Below are positions 45,287 to 56,973 of a DNA stretch of 64,000 nucleotides, in pieces. Location: contig NZ_OU963893.1 of the NCBI RefSeq assembly GCF_918797525.1, positions 1,922,001 to 1,986,000 on the forward strand, written 5' to 3'. Both the position numbers and the translations under genes were made by a program. The DNA comes from an unidentified bacterial endosymbiont. Lineage in GTDB: Bacteria > Pseudomonadota > Gammaproteobacteria > Enterobacterales > Enterobacteriaceae. The notes under the pieces were generated by a model. The model saw only the letters and a program-made list of their open reading frames with translations, searched no databases and was not told where the DNA came from. Numbering within the stretch: position 1 is the stretch's first letter; every line of letters starts with the position of its first letter.

Positions 45287-46213
45287 TCAGTAGCGCGAGG
45301 GAACGCCTTCCGGACGGGTTTTGAAGCGGCGATGAAGCCACATGTACTGCTCCGGAGCGAGCATAATGCATTTTTCGACTATGCCGTTCATCCAGCGGGC
45401 CGTCGTCTCAGCATCGTCCAGCGGTGGAGACAGCTCCGGTTCCAGCATGATTAACTGGTAGCCTGAGCCATCCGGTTTACGCCGGGGCACAAAGGGAACA
45501 ATCGCGGCTTTAGACATTCGCGCCAGCATCCAGGTACCGGTGGTTGTTGCCGCCTCATCAACGGCAAAAAAGGGAACAAACACGCTGGACTGTGGGCCGT
45601 AGTCGTGATCGGGAGCATACCAAATCACCTCACCTGACTTCAGAGCACGGATCATCCCCTTTAGATCTTTACGGTCGATCATGCTTTTATTGGAACGCAT
45701 GCGTCCCCAGGTCTGTAGCAAGTCAATAACCGGGTTGTCATTCGGGCGATAAACGCCAATCCCGGGAGCCTGCATGCCGAACATACGCGCACCGATCTCC
45801 AGCGTAAGAAAGTGAACGCCAATCAACAAAACGCCAGTCTTATTGGCCTGAAGCGTATGTACTGGCTCCATCCCGGTGCCAGCAACTTCCGTCCAGCGGG
45901 CCATGCGTTTGTCTGACCAGAACCACGCCATCCCTGTTTCAATCAACCCCATTCCAACGGATTCGAAATTTTTCACTACCCTCTCTTTACGCTCGGCAAG
46001 GCTCATCTGCGGAAAGGCGAGTTCCAGGTTACGGTAAGCAATACTGGCGCGGCGTTTCATGAACGTCAGGGCAAGACGCCCCAGCCATTTTCCCGTATGA
46101 AAAAGAACAGGATAGGGAAGCTGCACGACAAGCCACAAGATGCCGATTCCTGTCCAGGTTAACCAATGGCGGGGATGCAAAAGGGCGGGAGTAAATTTGG
46201 GTAACTGGGTCAT
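45287..46213 (-). CDS. lpxL: LpxL, lipid A lauroyltransferase
   Basis: 308 residues. Inner-membrane late acyltransferase with one N-terminal helix ([15 protein letters not shown]) and the catalytic H-x4-E motif in [10 protein letters not shown] (about residue 132), followed by [14 protein letters not shown] and YAPDHDYG. It transfers laurate from acyl-ACP to Kdo2-lipid IVA. Divergent from trhO, as in E. coli. Confidence 0.95.
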   Translation of the reverse strand: MTQLPKFTPALLHPRHWLTWTGIGILWLVVQLPYPVLFHTGKWLGRLALTFMKRRASIAYRNLELAFPQMSLAERKERVVKNFESVGMGLIETGMAWFWSDKRMARWTEVAGTGMEPVHTLQANKTGVLLIGVHFLTLEIGARMFGMQAPGIGVYRPNDNPVIDLLQTWGRMRSNKSMIDRKDLKGMIRALKSGEVIWYAPDHDYGPQSSVFVPFFAVDEAATTTGTWMLARMSKAAIVPFVPRRKPDGSGYQLIMLEPELSPPLDDAETTARWMNGIVEKCIMLAPEQYMWLHRRFKTRPEGVPSRY

Positions 46214-46434
46214 GTCTTTCCTGTGTTCTAACGTCCTGTCTGGCTAGTATCTCATTTTTTGCAGCATAGCCAAAATGTGTCTCTTCGAAACGTGCCCGAA
46301 AGCGGTAAATGTAAAACCTGTTTCATCAGACCGTATGAAATGTAGCGTAAAATGTATGGATGTAAATTGGCTTTGTTTGCTATATGATGCCGACCGATTT
46401 TAATTCTCACACACGATTGCAGGACTTGTACACC
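46214..46434. other. Intergenic region between lpxL and trhO
   Basis: 221 bases between divergent genes; promoters for both must lie here. No operator is recognisable with confidence. Confidence 0.4.
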
Positions 46435-47484
46435 ATGCCAGTGTTACACAACCGCGTATCGAATGAGATGTTGAAAGCGCGCATGTTAGCTGAAACCGAA
46501 CCGCGCACAACGATCTCATTCTACAAATATTTTACTATTAACGATCCGCAAACCACCCGCGATCGTCTTTATCAAGCCTTCACTTCGCTGAACGTGTTCG
46601 GGCGCGTCTACCTCGCGCGCGAGGGGATCAACGCGCAAATTAGCGTGCCGGAAAGCAACGTTAGCGCATTCCGTGCTTTTCTGTATGGTTTTGACCCGGC
46701 CCTCAATGGGTTACGGATGAACATAGCCCTGGATGATGACGGTAAATCGTTCTGGGTACTGCGTATGAAAGTGCGCGATCGCATTGTGGCGGATGGCATT
46801 GACGATCCAGGTTTTAATGCCGGTGATGTGGGCGAGTATCTCAAGGCTGCCGAAGTAAACGCGATGCTTGATGACCCGGATGCTGTGTTTATTGATATGC
46901 GTAACCACTATGAATATGAAGTGGGCCATTTCGAGAACGCGATGGAAATCCCGGCGGACACCTTTCGCGAGCAACTGCCAAAAGCGGTTGAGATGATGCA
47001 GGAGCATAAAGACAAAAAGATCGTGATGTACTGCACCGGTGGGATCCGCTGCGAAAAAGCCAGTGCCTGGATGAAACATAACGGCTTCAACAAGGTCTGG
47101 CACATTGAAGGCGGCATTATTGAATATGCTCGCCGTGCCCGTGAGCAGGGTTTACCGGTACGTTTTATGGGTAAAAACTTTGTCTTCGACGAACGTATGG
47201 GCGAGCGCATTTCAGATGATGTCATTTCGCATTGTCATCAGTGTGGTACGCCGTGCGACACGCATACGAACTGTAAAAATGACGGTTGTCATTTGCTGTT
47301 TATTCAGTGCCCGGGCTGTGCCGAAAAGTTCAACGGCTGCTGTAGTGAACTGTGCAGTGAAGAGAGTGTGCTGCCGGAAGAAGAGCAACGTCGCCGTCGC
47401 GCAGGGCGTGAGAACGGGAACAAGATCTTTAATAAATCCCGTGGCCGGCTGAATACCAAACTCGGTATTCCCGATCCTGAGTAA
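46435..47484 (+). CDS. trhO: TrhO (YceA), tRNA uridine-34 hydroxylase
   Basis: 349 residues from ATG 46435 (MPVLHNRV), matching E. coli YceA; the open frame extends upstream without homology. An N-terminal acylphosphatase-like part (about 20-110), a rhodanese domain (about 140-240) with catalytic Cys in [11 protein letters not shown], and a Cys-rich C-terminal segment ([36 protein letters not shown]) that could bind metal. It uses O2 to hydroxylate U34 in certain tRNAs on the way to cmo5U/mo5U. Confidence 0.95.
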   Translation: MPVLHNRVSNEMLKARMLAETEPRTTISFYKYFTINDPQTTRDRLYQAFTSLNVFGRVYLAREGINAQISVPESNVSAFRAFLYGFDPALNGLRMNIALDDDGKSFWVLRMKVRDRIVADGIDDPGFNAGDVGEYLKAAEVNAMLDDPDAVFIDMRNHYEYEVGHFENAMEIPADTFREQLPKAVEMMQEHKDKKIVMYCTGGIRCEKASAWMKHNGFNKVWHIEGGIIEYARRAREQGLPVRFMGKNFVFDERMGERISDDVISHCHQCGTPCDTHTNCKNDGCHLLFIQCPGCAEKFNGCCSELCSEESVLPEEEQRRRRAGRENGNKIFNKSRGRLNTKLGIPDPE

Positions 47485-47488
47485 GAAG

Positions 47489-47527
47489 AGCGCCCGGGAG
47501 AACGAACGTTCGCCGGGCCGCTTTTTT
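47489..47527. terminator. Hairpin between trhO and yceI
   Basis: Interrupted stem AGCGCCCGG...CCGGGCCGCT with an inner ACG/CGT pairing, followed by TTTTTTATG. Ends the trhO transcript. Confidence 0.8.
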
Positions 47528-48104
47528 ATGATTTCTGCTTAACCCCTTCAACAGAGATAATCAGTTCCACATCCTTGGAAGCAGGGCCTAAATCCGTTGT
47601 GATATTAAAATCTTTCAGGCTAATTTTGCCCGAAGCTTCAAAACCTGCGCGTTTGCCACCCCACGGATCGTCGCCCTGGCCAATTAATTTCGCATCCAGA
47701 GTGACCGGTTTCGTCACGCCGTTCAGCGTCAGATCGCCGGTAATATCCAGCTTATCCCCCTCCTTTTTCACCTCTTTAGAGGTGAACGTGGCCTGCGGGA
47801 ATTTAGAGACGTTCAGGAATTCAGCGCTGCGTAAATGTTTATCACGTTCAGCGTGGTTCGTGTCCACGCTGTTGGTATTAATCGTCACACTGACTTTATC
47901 GGATGCAGGATTTTTCTCATCAAAGCTGAATGTCCCGTCAAAATCCTTGAAGGTGCCATACAGCCAGCTATAGCCAAGATGTTGAATACGGAAATTGATG
48001 AAAGCGTGCTGGCCTTCTTTATCAATTTTATAATCAGCCGCAACGGCTGAACCGGTGGTGAATAACAGAGAACCTAATGCGATACCTAACAGGCGTTTTT
48101 TCAT
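47526..48104 (-). CDS. yceI: YceI family periplasmic lipid-binding-like protein
   Basis: 192 residues from ATG 48104 ([15 protein letters not shown]); a 29-codon upstream extension lies in yceJ. Signal peptide to AVAA, then the lipocalin-like YceI barrel ([38 protein letters not shown]). The family binds isoprenoid quinones or amphiphiles. One base separates its start from the yceJ stop, so yceJ-yceI is an operon, suggesting a link with the cytochrome b561. Confidence 0.94.
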   Translation of the reverse strand: MKKRLLGIALGSLLFTTGSAVAADYKIDKEGQHAFINFRIQHLGYSWLYGTFKDFDGTFSFDEKNPASDKVSVTINTNSVDTNHAERDKHLRSAEFLNVSKFPQATFTSKEVKKEGDKLDITGDLTLNGVTKPVTLDAKLIGQGDDPWGGKRAGFEASGKISLKDFNITTDLGPASKDVELIISVEGVKQKS

Positions 48105-48105
48105 T

Positions 48106-48672
48106 TTATGCTCCAGAGTCAATTGACGATCGGCCAAGCATGCGCTTGAGCGTATCGTCTTTATCGATGAAATGATGTTTGAGGGCGGCAAGCCCGTGTA
48201 AAACCGAAAGGATCACCACGCTCCACGCCAGCCAGAGATGGACAACCCCGGCGGTGTCAGCCTGTACGCCTGCATCGGCAAGCGTAGCGGGGATCTCAAA
48301 AAGCCCAAAGACGCTAACAGGCTTTCCGTCTGCCGTTGAAATCAGATAGCCGCTAATCAGGATGGCGAAGAGCAGAGCATAAAGGGCGATATGCGCAGCA
48401 ACGGCACTCAAACGAGTGAATGAACTGTGGCTTTTCGGTGCGACAGGCGGTGGAGAAATATGTCGCCAGATTACACGAATCACCAGCCCCATCATCAGCA
48501 GAACACCGATGCTTTTATGCAACTCCGGCGCCTGATGATACCAGCCATCGTAATAGCTGAGCGTTACCATCCACAGCCCAAGTCCGAACATGGCATACAC
48601 GGCAACAGCAAATATCCAGTGCAAGCCTATGGATATCAACCCGTAGCGCCGGGAAGTGTTACGCAATTGCAT
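48106..48672 (-). CDS. yceJ: YceJ, cytochrome b561 homolog
   Basis: 188 residues from ATG 48672 ([11 protein letters not shown]); four membrane helices with heme-ligating histidines in [37 protein letters not shown] and [12 protein letters not shown]. Di-heme quinol-linked electron carrier of the CybB family, also proposed as superoxide:ubiquinone oxidoreductase. First gene of yceJ-yceI. Confidence 0.93.
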   Translation of the reverse strand: MQLRNTSRRYGLISIGLHWIFAVAVYAMFGLGLWMVTLSYYDGWYHQAPELHKSIGVLLMMGLVIRVIWRHISPPPVAPKSHSSFTRLSAVAAHIALYALLFAILISGYLISTADGKPVSVFGLFEIPATLADAGVQADTAGVVHLWLAWSVVILSVLHGLAALKHHFIDKDDTLKRMLGRSSIDSGA

Positions 48673-49000
48673 AGCGGTTACCATTCTCAAATATTAGAAC
48701 AGATAAAATGAATGGCAGAGAAAGATATTGCAACTGAAATAAATAGATAATTATTTTTATTTTTCTTATTTCAGCTATTTTGAAGGTATTGCGTAAAGCT
48801 AATTCAGTGGCTTCGAGTAAGCCGCATACATAGCCTCGGTTATGTTTAAAAAAATTCAAAGTAGTGTCAGTAATTGTCAGTGCTTTTTAGTAAAATACTC
48901 TGCTTAATAAAACGGCTCCGCATATTCGGAGCCTGGAGGGGTTATCGGGTATACCCGTCACATTTCAAGTTGCATGTGCGTTGGCTGCACCTTGACTTAA
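48673..49000. other. Intergenic region between yceJ and solA
   Basis: 328 bases, AT-rich up to about 48910. It holds the solA terminator and a partial ERIC-like element. The small E. coli ORF yceO is not recognisable. Confidence 0.5.
48906..48933 (-). terminator. Likely solA terminator
   Basis: Stem GGCTCCG / CGGAGCC with a 6-base loop; read on the minus strand it is followed by GTTTTATT. Confidence 0.75.
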
Positions 49001-49010
49001 TTAGGGTATA
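48948..49010. repeat. Internally deleted ERIC-like element
   Basis: GGGTATACCCGTCACATTTC then AAGTTGCATGTGCGTTGGCTGC matches one end of the enterobacterial ERIC repeat (about 127 bases); the far end is represented only by TTAGGGTAT. The centre with the ERIC core palindrome is missing. The right end overlaps the last codons and stop of solA. Confidence 0.6.
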
Positions 49011-50119
49011 AAACGCGAGAGCGAGAAAGGCGTGAGATCAAACGGTGGCGTAATACCCTGGGCAAACTGGGCGGCAATCTCACCTAAAACGGAAGCAAAC
49101 TTAAAGCCGTGACCGCTAAGCCCGGTAATGAGCAAGGTGTTGGCATGTGAGGGTAGGGTGTCAATGATAAAATCTTCATCTGGCGTGTTGTCGTAGGTAC
49201 AGGTTGCGCCATAAAGTAGGCCACCGACGCCGGGTAAGATATTTCGCAGAAATGCAAAGGCTTCAGAACCATCCTCGGGACAGGCGCCGAAAGGTTTGCG
49301 GTCTTCCTGAGAGGTGATGATTTGGCCCCCGTTGTGTTTACCAATTTTAAGCGCGTCTTTCTCCGACGGGAAGCCGTAGAACTGGTCTCCGTTGGGCAAC
49401 TCGCCGGTAAATGCCGGGAATTTATTCTGCGAACTGTAACGACCATCAGACTGGAACCATGAGAAGACCTTGCGCACTGGCTGTACGGGCAGGTTGGGTA
49501 CGAGCCGGGTAACCCAGGTTCCTGCGCTAATCAGCAGACGCGTCGCTGAATATTCGCCGTCCGGGGTAGTGACCGTTACGCCTTTAGCGTGGTGCGCAAT
49601 GGCTTGCACCGGACAATTGAAAAGCTGGGCACAGCCTGCTTTGGCAGCGAGATCGATCCAGGTTTTAATCGCGGCCTCACAGTGCAATACACCAGAGTTA
49701 GCTTCATACAGCCCGATATAATCATCCGGAACGTTAATTTCCGGCCAGCGTTGCATGATGCCTGGCGCATCTAACCGCTCTACATCAAGATTAAAAACCT
49801 TTGCGCTGTGTTCGACGGTAGCGAGAAATTCAGAACGGGCAGGGCCGAGGTTGATCACGCCCGTGCGTTCGAATATCCGTTCTTCGCTCAGCGTTGCCAG
49901 CTCATCCCACAGCGTCTGGGCGCGGAGCACCAGCGGAACATAGCGTTCACCTTCACCGTAAGCGTGACGCATGAGTCGGGTATCGCCGTGATGGCTGCCT
50001 TCCGAGTGCGGCGGCAGGTGGGCATCTACCATCAGTACCTTTAAACCGGCCCGGGTGGCATAATAACCGGCGGCGGATCCAACGGAGCCGCTACCCATAA
50101 CGATTAAGTCGTATTCCAT
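49001..50119 (-). CDS. solA: SolA, N-methyl-L-tryptophan oxidase
   Basis: 372 residues, the family length. FAD-binding GxGxxG at the N-terminus ([19 protein letters not shown]), then [20 protein letters not shown] and the covalent-flavin Cys in [18 protein letters not shown] (about residue 308). It oxidatively demethylates N-methyl-amino acids, producing H2O2 and formaldehyde. The final residues SRFIP are encoded where an ERIC-like end abuts the gene. Confidence 0.95.
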   Translation of the reverse strand: MEYDLIVMGSGSVGSAAGYYATRAGLKVLMVDAHLPPHSEGSHHGDTRLMRHAYGEGERYVPLVLRAQTLWDELATLSEERIFERTGVINLGPARSEFLATVEHSAKVFNLDVERLDAPGIMQRWPEINVPDDYIGLYEANSGVLHCEAAIKTWIDLAAKAGCAQLFNCPVQAIAHHAKGVTVTTPDGEYSATRLLISAGTWVTRLVPNLPVQPVRKVFSWFQSDGRYSSQNKFPAFTGELPNGDQFYGFPSEKDALKIGKHNGGQIITSQEDRKPFGACPEDGSEAFAFLRNILPGVGGLLYGATCTYDNTPDEDFIIDTLPSHANTLLITGLSGHGFKFASVLGEIAAQFAQGITPPFDLTPFSLSRFIP

Positions 50120-50189
50120 AGGTATCTCATAAACTAACGCTTTGTTAGCAGAGTAATTAACATCCGCAGGAGATACAAGGGAGAAATAA

Positions 50190-50210
50190 ATAAGGCACCG
50201 CGAGGGTGCC
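50190..50210 (-). terminator. bssS terminator
   Basis: Stem GGCACC(C) / (G)GGTGCC around CGCGA, followed on the minus strand by TTATTTATTT. Confidence 0.8.
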
Positions 50211-50235
50211 TGTTGAGTGAAAAGTGGGCAGAGGA

Positions 50236-50490
50236 TTAATGCCGTTTATACTCATTTTCCTGGTAGTCACCAGACTCGATTTTGGCAATGCCTGCTTCTA
50301 AAATAGAAATAAACTGACGAGCGACATCTGTCGTAAGCCATAGCGTTTGTCCAACTTCCGCTTCTTCACGGTTGAGTTGATCTGGGGTCTGGTAGTGCAA
50401 ACGCAGCATCAGCGCATCGTAGCTATCTACGGTACTGATATCCCAGCCGACGAGCGGGTGGGTCTGGATGACATCACTATTCTTTACCAT
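50236..50490 (-). CDS. bssS: BssS, biofilm regulator
   Basis: 84 residues from ATG 50490 (AAGGGGG upstream), the same length as E. coli BssS; the long upstream frame is noncoding. Core [20 protein letters not shown] and [21 protein letters not shown] small cytoplasmic protein that affects biofilm formation through indole and AI-2 signalling in E. coli; mechanism unknown. Kept although the curli genes are lost. Confidence 0.94.
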   Translation of the reverse strand: MVKNSDVIQTHPLVGWDISTVDSYDALMLRLHYQTPDQLNREEAEVGQTLWLTTDVARQFISILEAGIAKIESGDYQENEYKRH

Positions 50491-50715
50491 GATAACCCCC
50501 TTAATGCGTGTTAGAAGACAACGGCTTTGAGGTTCAATGCATGTTTTTCTGAAAGCAACTTCAGTATACAAGTAATAAGGGCTACGAAGAGAAAAATAAA
50601 TAGCTGGCAACACATTTTTCTGTATTTTAGGATTCTTCGAACAATAAAACACCATTTTGTTCACGATTTTCTAAGAAGATGCTGAATTATTTTGAGCTTT
50701 GAAGGTTTAAGATAA

Positions 50716-50745
50716 CAAAAAAAGCCGGGGCGACCCGGCAAAAAA
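50716..50745. terminator. Bidirectional terminator after dinI
   Basis: Stem GCCGGG / CCCGGC with loop GCGA, flanked by A and T runs on both sides, 20 bases after the dinI stop. Confidence 0.92.
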
Positions 50746-50764
50746 CACAATGAGGGAGAACGTT

Positions 50765-51010
50765 TTAATCGGTAATGAACCAGTCTTCGGCACTTTCCCA
50801 CGTTTCCTGCAGGATTTCGCTGATCCGGTCTTTATCTTCTTTTGCGCCGCCAAGGACGGACAGATTGTTTGCAGTGGCGTACCTTACCGTGACGGCGCTG
50901 GGGTTTTCTGGAAAGGTAGAGTGAATACGACGGGATAACTCACCTGCCAGTGCATCGAGTGCGCCAGCGGGTAATACGGTAGTTTTGGCTACGGTGACTT
51001 CAATACGCAT
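50765..51010 (-). CDS. dinI: DinI, SOS modulator of RecA
   Basis: 81 residues. Two-strand, two-helix DinI fold (MRIEVTVAKTT, LDALAGELSRRIHSTFPENP, VTVRYATANNLSVLGG) with the acidic C-terminal helix RISEILQETWESAEDWFITD that mimics DNA and contacts RecA. It stabilises RecA filaments and limits LexA/UmuD cleavage late in the SOS response. A LexA box sits 22 bases upstream of the ATG. Confidence 0.96.
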   Translation of the reverse strand: MRIEVTVAKTTVLPAGALDALAGELSRRIHSTFPENPSAVTVRYATANNLSVLGGAKEDKDRISEILQETWESAEDWFITD

Positions 51011-51031
51011 AAATGCCCCCTGTCTGATATA

Positions 51032-51047
51032 CTGGTTATTTATACAG
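51032..51047 (-). promoter_or_regulatory. LexA box of dinI
   Basis: CTGGTTATTTATACAG fits CTG-N10-CAG with the usual AT-rich centre, and is the same as the E. coli dinI operator as I recall it. Confidence 0.93.
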
Positions 51048-51084
51048 TTAAGTCATCCTTTTGGCAACAAGGGGCTGCGATTTT

Positions 51085-52131
51085 CTAGCGTTTTACCGTC
51101 CAGCGCACGGTTTCACCAGCCAGGAAGGGGATCAGCGTGTCATCCGTCAGAGGAATAGATTCCTCAACCAGGCGCTCTTTGCGCTCCAGCTCAATAAACG
51201 TCTCGTTCATCGGCAGGCCATAAAAACGCGGACCATTAACAGAACAGAAAGCGTCAAAATGGTCCAGCGCGTTCATCTCTTCAAACACGGTCGCGTAGCT
51301 CGCGAGCGCGGTAGGGGCGTTGAAACAGCCCGCGCAGCCACAGCACGATTCTTTACGATGCCGCGCATGGGGGGCGGAGTCGGTACCCAGAAACGCGCGT
51401 GAAAAACCGCTGGCCACCAGTTCACGCAGCGCCTGCTGGTGGATATTTCGCTTGAGAACGGGAAGGCAATACAGATGCGGACGAACGCCGCCAACCAGCA
51501 TATGGTTGCGGTTAAACATCAGGTGCTGAGGCGTAATAGTGGCGGCGATCAGTTCGTTACCCTCGCGCACATAGTCGGCGGCATCTTTGGTGGTGATATG
51601 TTCAAAAACCACCTTCAGCGCCGGGAGGCGCTGGCGCAGCGGCTCCATTACGGTTTCGATGAAACGGGCTTCACGATCGAAGATGTCGATCTCGGCGTGG
51701 GTGACTTCACCGTGCACCAGCAGTGGCATGCCCAGTTTTTGCATCCGTTCCAGAACCGGCATGATGGCGTCGATGCTGGTGACGCCGTGGCTGGAGTTGG
51801 TGGTAGCGTTGGCCGGGTAGAGTTTCGCGGCGGTGAAAACCCCTTCGTTAAATCCGCGTTCCACGTCGTCCGGGTCGAGTGAGTCGGTCAGGTAGCAGGT
51901 CATCAGCGGGGTAAAATCATGCCCGGTGGGAACGGCATCCAGAATACGCTGGCGATAAGCGATAGCGGCATCGACGGTGGTGACTGGCGGAACCAGGTTA
52001 GGCATGACAATCGCGCGGCCATAGATTTCGCTGGTATAAGGGACGACGGTATTTAGCATATCGCCATCACGCAGATGGATATGCCAGTCGTCTGGGCGGC
52101 GGATTTTAAGAACCTGGGGTTGTGCAGTCAT
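51085..52131 (-). CDS. pyrC: Dihydroorotase PyrC
   Basis: 348 residues, full length. TIM-barrel amidohydrolase: metal ligands in [15 protein letters not shown] (HxH, residues 17-19 region), carbamylated Lys in [15 protein letters not shown] (about 103), then [21 protein letters not shown] and [14 protein letters not shown] (Asp). It converts carbamoyl-aspartate to dihydroorotate in pyrimidine synthesis. A PurR site lies about 65 bases upstream of the start. Confidence 0.97.
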   Translation of the reverse strand: MTAQPQVLKIRRPDDWHIHLRDGDMLNTVVPYTSEIYGRAIVMPNLVPPVTTVDAAIAYRQRILDAVPTGHDFTPLMTCYLTDSLDPDDVERGFNEGVFTAAKLYPANATTNSSHGVTSIDAIMPVLERMQKLGMPLLVHGEVTHAEIDIFDREARFIETVMEPLRQRLPALKVVFEHITTKDAADYVREGNELIAATITPQHLMFNRNHMLVGGVRPHLYCLPVLKRNIHQQALRELVASGFSRAFLGTDSAPHARHRKESCCGCAGCFNAPTALASYATVFEEMNALDHFDAFCSVNGPRFYGLPMNETFIELERKERLVEESIPLTDDTLIPFLAGETVRWTVKR

Positions 52132-52195
52132 GGAAGCTCCGGCTTGTCAGAATTCAGTCACAAGGATGGCTGTTTATGCCGGACACAAATCATAG

Positions 52196-52211
52196 GCGGA
52201 AACGTTTTCGT
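52196..52211 (-). promoter_or_regulatory. PurR box of pyrC
   Basis: GCGGAAACGTTTTCGT matches the PurR consensus ACGCAAACGTTTTCNT at all but two positions. pyrC belongs to the PurR regulon in E. coli. Confidence 0.85.
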
Positions 52212-52225
52212 TTGCACATGTTTCC

Positions 52226-52251
52226 GTAAAAAAAGGGGCGCGTTTGCGCCC
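52226..52251 (-). terminator. yceB terminator
   Basis: Stem GGGCGC / GCGCCC with a GTTT loop, followed on the minus strand by CTTTTTTTAC, six bases after the yceB stop. Confidence 0.88.
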
Positions 52252-52256
52252 TCAGG

Positions 52257-52817
52257 TTAATCAGTAAAAGGAATGATGATTTGTCCTGGCTTCACCTCTA
52301 TACCTTTTGCATATTTTTTCGCGAGCGCTTCTCCCTTGCTTTTATCTTCACTTAAGACATACGCCGGCTGTTGATTAAAATAATTGCGTAGCGATTGATT
52401 GAGGTACGGCAACAGAGTTTGCAGAATCGGCTTCATTTTGTCCGGAGAGACCTCTGCATCGACCACTTCCATTTCCTGCAGGAAAATGGCCCCTTTTTCT
52501 TTGTTAAAGACCGGCAGCGCTTTCAGCTTTAACCTGATATTGGCTTTCTGATTACCAAAGAGCGACGTCATGTCCAGCTTTGCATCACCGGCAAGGGTAA
52601 TTTTGTTTGGCTCTTCACGCCCAATCTGGCTGGTGAGGTTGCTGAGCACGATATGCGCATCGGCAAGCCCAGGTACGCCAATGTCCTTAGAAAAATTGTT
52701 ATGTTTTTCCAGCGCCTGATTAATTTCCTGTTCGCTGACAGTATATTGTGTGAGTTGATTACAGCCTACCAGCAGGCCGCTGACAATGAATGCCGCGGCA
52801 ATGACAATCTTTTTCAT
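52257..52817 (-). CDS. yceB: YceB lipoprotein (DUF1439)
   Basis: 186 residues from ATG 52817. Lipoprotein signal MKKIVIAAAFIVSGLLVGC with lipidated Cys19. The mature part carries the DUF1439 repeat-like fold (YTVSEQEINQALEKHNNFSKDIG, ADAHIVLSNLTSQIGREEPNKI), related to tubular lipid-binding proteins. Function unknown. In E. coli grxB and mdtH follow on this side; here only a 281-base gap separates it from rimJ. Confidence 0.93.
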   Translation of the reverse strand: MKKIVIAAAFIVSGLLVGCNQLTQYTVSEQEINQALEKHNNFSKDIGVPGLADAHIVLSNLTSQIGREEPNKITLAGDAKLDMTSLFGNQKANIRLKLKALPVFNKEKGAIFLQEMEVVDAEVSPDKMKPILQTLLPYLNQSLRNYFNQQPAYVLSEDKSKGEALAKKYAKGIEVKPGQIIIPFTD

Positions 52818-53098
52818 AGTGTTCCTCAACGAAAAATCAGCGCTTCAGTCCTGACAGGCAGTATGTCAGGGTAAAATGGCAGAAACCAGCAGAATAAACT
52901 GATAAGAATGGCGGGAACGACGCGCGCCAGAGAGAAGGGCCAGGCAAAATTTTTACAAAAAGGGTGCGTTGATACAGAGTTCTCATCGAAAAATGTGAAA
53001 AGAGGTCAAAATGGTATGTCACTGTTTTCACAGACGGCGCAGGCGCAGGTATAGTAAAGCTAATGGCAGAGATGAAGTGATGGGAAGGAGTGGTATCG
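52818..53098. other. yceB-rimJ gap lacking grxB and mdtH
   Basis: 281 bases with no intact gene. The longest frames show no resemblance to glutaredoxin 2 or MdtH. GGAAGGAG (53081-53088) is the rimJ Shine-Dalgarno. Confidence 0.6.
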
Positions 53099-53683
53099 AT
53101 GTTTGGCTATCGCAGTAATGTGCCAAAAGTGCGTCTGACAACGGACAGGCTGGTCGTTCGTCTGGTGCATGAGCGTGATGCCTGGCGGCTGGCGGACTAT
53201 TACGCCGAGAATCGCCAGTTTTTAAAACCCTGGGAACCCATTCGGGATGAAAGCCATTGCTACCCGTCAGGCTGGCAGGCGCGTCTTAGCATGATCGCGG
53301 AGTTTCATAAGCAGGGAAGCGCATTCTATTTCGCACTGCTGGATCCACAAGAAAAGGAGATCCTGGGTATCGCCAACTTTTCTAACGTGGTGCGTGGATC
53401 GTTTCACGCCTGTTATCTCGGTTACTCCCTCGGTCAGAAATGGCAGGGGCAGGGGATGATGTATGAAGCGTTAATGGTCGCGATCCGCTATATGCAGCGT
53501 ACCCAGCATATTCACCGCATTATGGCCAACTACATGCCGCATAATCAGCGCAGCGGAAATTTACTGGCGCGTTTAGGGTTCGAGAAAGAGGGCTATGCCA
53601 AAGACTATCTGCTGATTGATGGCGAGTGGCAAGACCACGTTCTCACCGCATTAACCACCCGGGACTGGACCGCAGGCCGTTAA
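53099..53683 (+). CDS. rimJ: RimJ, ribosomal protein S5 N-alanine acetyltransferase
   Basis: 194 residues from ATG 53099; a GTG three codons earlier (53090) is less likely because it sits on the Shine-Dalgarno. GNAT fold with the acetyl-CoA loop [17 protein letters not shown] (about 113-130) and [23 protein letters not shown]. It acetylates the N-terminal alanine of S5 and assists 30S assembly. First of rimJ-yceH-yceM. Confidence 0.95.
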   Translation: MFGYRSNVPKVRLTTDRLVVRLVHERDAWRLADYYAENRQFLKPWEPIRDESHCYPSGWQARLSMIAEFHKQGSAFYFALLDPQEKEILGIANFSNVVRGSFHACYLGYSLGQKWQGQGMMYEALMVAIRYMQRTQHIHRIMANYMPHNQRSGNLLARLGFEKEGYAKDYLLIDGEWQDHVLTALTTRDWTAGR

Positions 53684-53692
53684 GGAGAAACC

Positions 53693-54343
53693 ATGAAATA
53701 TCAGTTAAGCGCGACTGAAGCGCGTGTTATCGGCTGCTTGCTGGAAAAACAGGTCACTACGCCGGAACAGTATCCCCTCTCGGTGAATGCCGTCACGATG
53801 GCGTGTAATCAAAAGACCAACCGGGAACCGGTGATGAACCTTGGTGACCATGAGGTGCAGGAGGTGCTGGATGAACTGGTTAAGCGCCACTATTTGCGCA
53901 CCGTCAGTGGTTTTGGCAACCGCGTGACCAAATACGAGCAGCGTTTTTGTAATTCCGAATTTGGTGATTTGAAGCTGAGCGGCGCTGAAGTGGCGGTGAT
54001 AACCACCCTTTTGCTGCGCGGGGCACAGACGCCGGGCGAGCTACGTACGCGTGGGTCGCGAATGCATGAGTTCAGTGATATGCAGGAAGTCGAGAAGACG
54101 CTGGAGGGGCTTGTCTCGCGTGAGGACGGCCCTTACGTGGTGCGGCTGGCCCGGGAGCCGGGTAAACGCGAAAGCCGCTATATGCATCTGTTCAGCGGTG
54201 AGGTTGACGCCGCCGCGCTGGCGAGCGAATCTGACGCGCCAGTGGCCCATGGCAGTCTGGCGGCGCGCGTGCAGGCGCTGGAAGAAGAGGTCGCCGGGCT
54301 AAAGCAACGTCTGGGTGCCTTGCTGGCTCACCTGGGAGATTAA
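53693..54343 (+). CDS. yceH: YceH family protein (DUF480)
   Basis: 216 residues. Two winged-helix domains ([26 protein letters not shown] and [26 protein letters not shown]) followed by a C-terminal coiled coil ([24 protein letters not shown]). Usually found with rimJ and yceM. Function unknown; DNA binding is plausible from the fold. AAGGAG precedes the ATG. Confidence 0.94.
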   Translation: MKYQLSATEARVIGCLLEKQVTTPEQYPLSVNAVTMACNQKTNREPVMNLGDHEVQEVLDELVKRHYLRTVSGFGNRVTKYEQRFCNSEFGDLKLSGAEVAVITTLLLRGAQTPGELRTRGSRMHEFSDMQEVEKTLEGLVSREDGPYVVRLAREPGKRESRYMHLFSGEVDAAALASESDAPVAHGSLAARVQALEEEVAGLKQRLGALLAHLGD

Positions 54344-54344
54344 G

Positions 54345-55268
54345 ATGACAACATTACGCGTAGGCGTGGTGGGGCTCGGCGGCATCGCACAAAAAGCCTG
54401 GCTTCCTGTCTTAGGCGCAGCAACGGACTGGACGCTGCAGGGTGCATGGTCGCCAACGCGCGAAAAGGCGCAGCGCATCTGTGTAACCTGGCGGATGCCT
54501 TATGCCGCATCGCTGCGGGATTTAGCTCACCAGTGCGATGCGGTATTTGTCCATACCTCAACCGCAACCCACTACCAGGTGGTGAGTGAACTGTTGCATG
54601 CCGGGGTTCACGTCTGCGTTGATAAGCCGCTGGCCGAAAACGTGCAGGATGCAGAGCGTTTGATTGCGCTGGCCGCGCATAAAAACCTGACGCTGATGGT
54701 GGGGTTTAACCGCCGCTTCGCGCCGCTCTATCAACAGTTGAAAACACACTCCGCTACACTGGCCTCGCTGCGGATGGACAAACACCGTACGGACAGCATT
54801 GGACCACACGATTTGCGTTTTACGCTCCTCGATGACTATCTCCATGTGGTCGACACCGCGCTGTGGTTGTCGAACGGCAACGCACAGTTGAAAAGCGGTA
54901 CTCTGAGGACCAATGACCACGGAGAGATGGTATACGCTGAGCACCATTTTGCCGTAGAGCACATGCAGGTCACCACCAGCATGCATCGCCGCGCCGGTAG
55001 CCAGCGGGAGTCAGTGCAGGCCGTTGCGGACGGGGCGCTGTACGACATCACCGACATGCGCGAGTGGCGAGAAGAGAAGGGGAACGGCGTGGTCGCCCCG
55101 GCGGTGGCAAGCTGGCAAAGTACGCTCGAACAACGCGGGTTTGTCGGTTGCGCCCGCCACTTTATTACCTGCGTGCAAAATCAGACCGTTCCGGAAACTG
55201 CCGGCGAGCAAGCCATCATGGCGCAGCGTATTGTTGAACGGCTCTGGCGGGACGCCATGAGCGAATAA
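54345..55268 (+). CDS. yceM: YceM (MviM), Gfo/Idh/MocA family oxidoreductase
   Basis: 307 residues from ATG 54345, one base after the yceH stop. Rossmann domain GVVGLGGIAQKAWLPVL (residues 7-23), then VDKPLAENVQDAERL with the family's Lys, and GFNRRFAPLY. A putative NAD(P)-dependent sugar-type oxidoreductase; substrate unknown. Stands upstream of murJ and was once called a virulence factor (mviM) in Salmonella only for this linkage. Confidence 0.94.
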   Translation: MTTLRVGVVGLGGIAQKAWLPVLGAATDWTLQGAWSPTREKAQRICVTWRMPYAASLRDLAHQCDAVFVHTSTATHYQVVSELLHAGVHVCVDKPLAENVQDAERLIALAAHKNLTLMVGFNRRFAPLYQQLKTHSATLASLRMDKHRTDSIGPHDLRFTLLDDYLHVVDTALWLSNGNAQLKSGTLRTNDHGEMVYAEHHFAVEHMQVTTSMHRRAGSQRESVQAVADGALYDITDMREWREEKGNGVVAPAVASWQSTLEQRGFVGCARHFITCVQNQTVPETAGEQAIMAQRIVERLWRDAMSE

Positions 55269-55318
55269 TTCGCTGTAACAACTGCCAATAGCAATTCGTC
55301 TAAATCGGGGTAGACTAA

Positions 55319-56914
<1,596 letters not shown>

Positions 56915-56922
56915 ACAACAAA

Positions 56923-56949
56923 AGGGGAGTTCACCGCCCGGTGCTCCCC
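56923..56949. terminator. Hairpin between murJ and flgN
   Basis: Stem GGGGAG / CTCCCC with a 14-base loop, between convergent murJ and flgN. No long T run. Confidence 0.6.
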
Positions 56950-56973
56950 GCTGCCTGATTTGACGCCTGTGCC

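Noticed and set aside
52837..53031. 64-codon minus-strand frame between yceB and rimJ as an mdtH remnant
   Set aside because: The translation shows no resemblance to MdtH or GrxB and has no Shine-Dalgarno.
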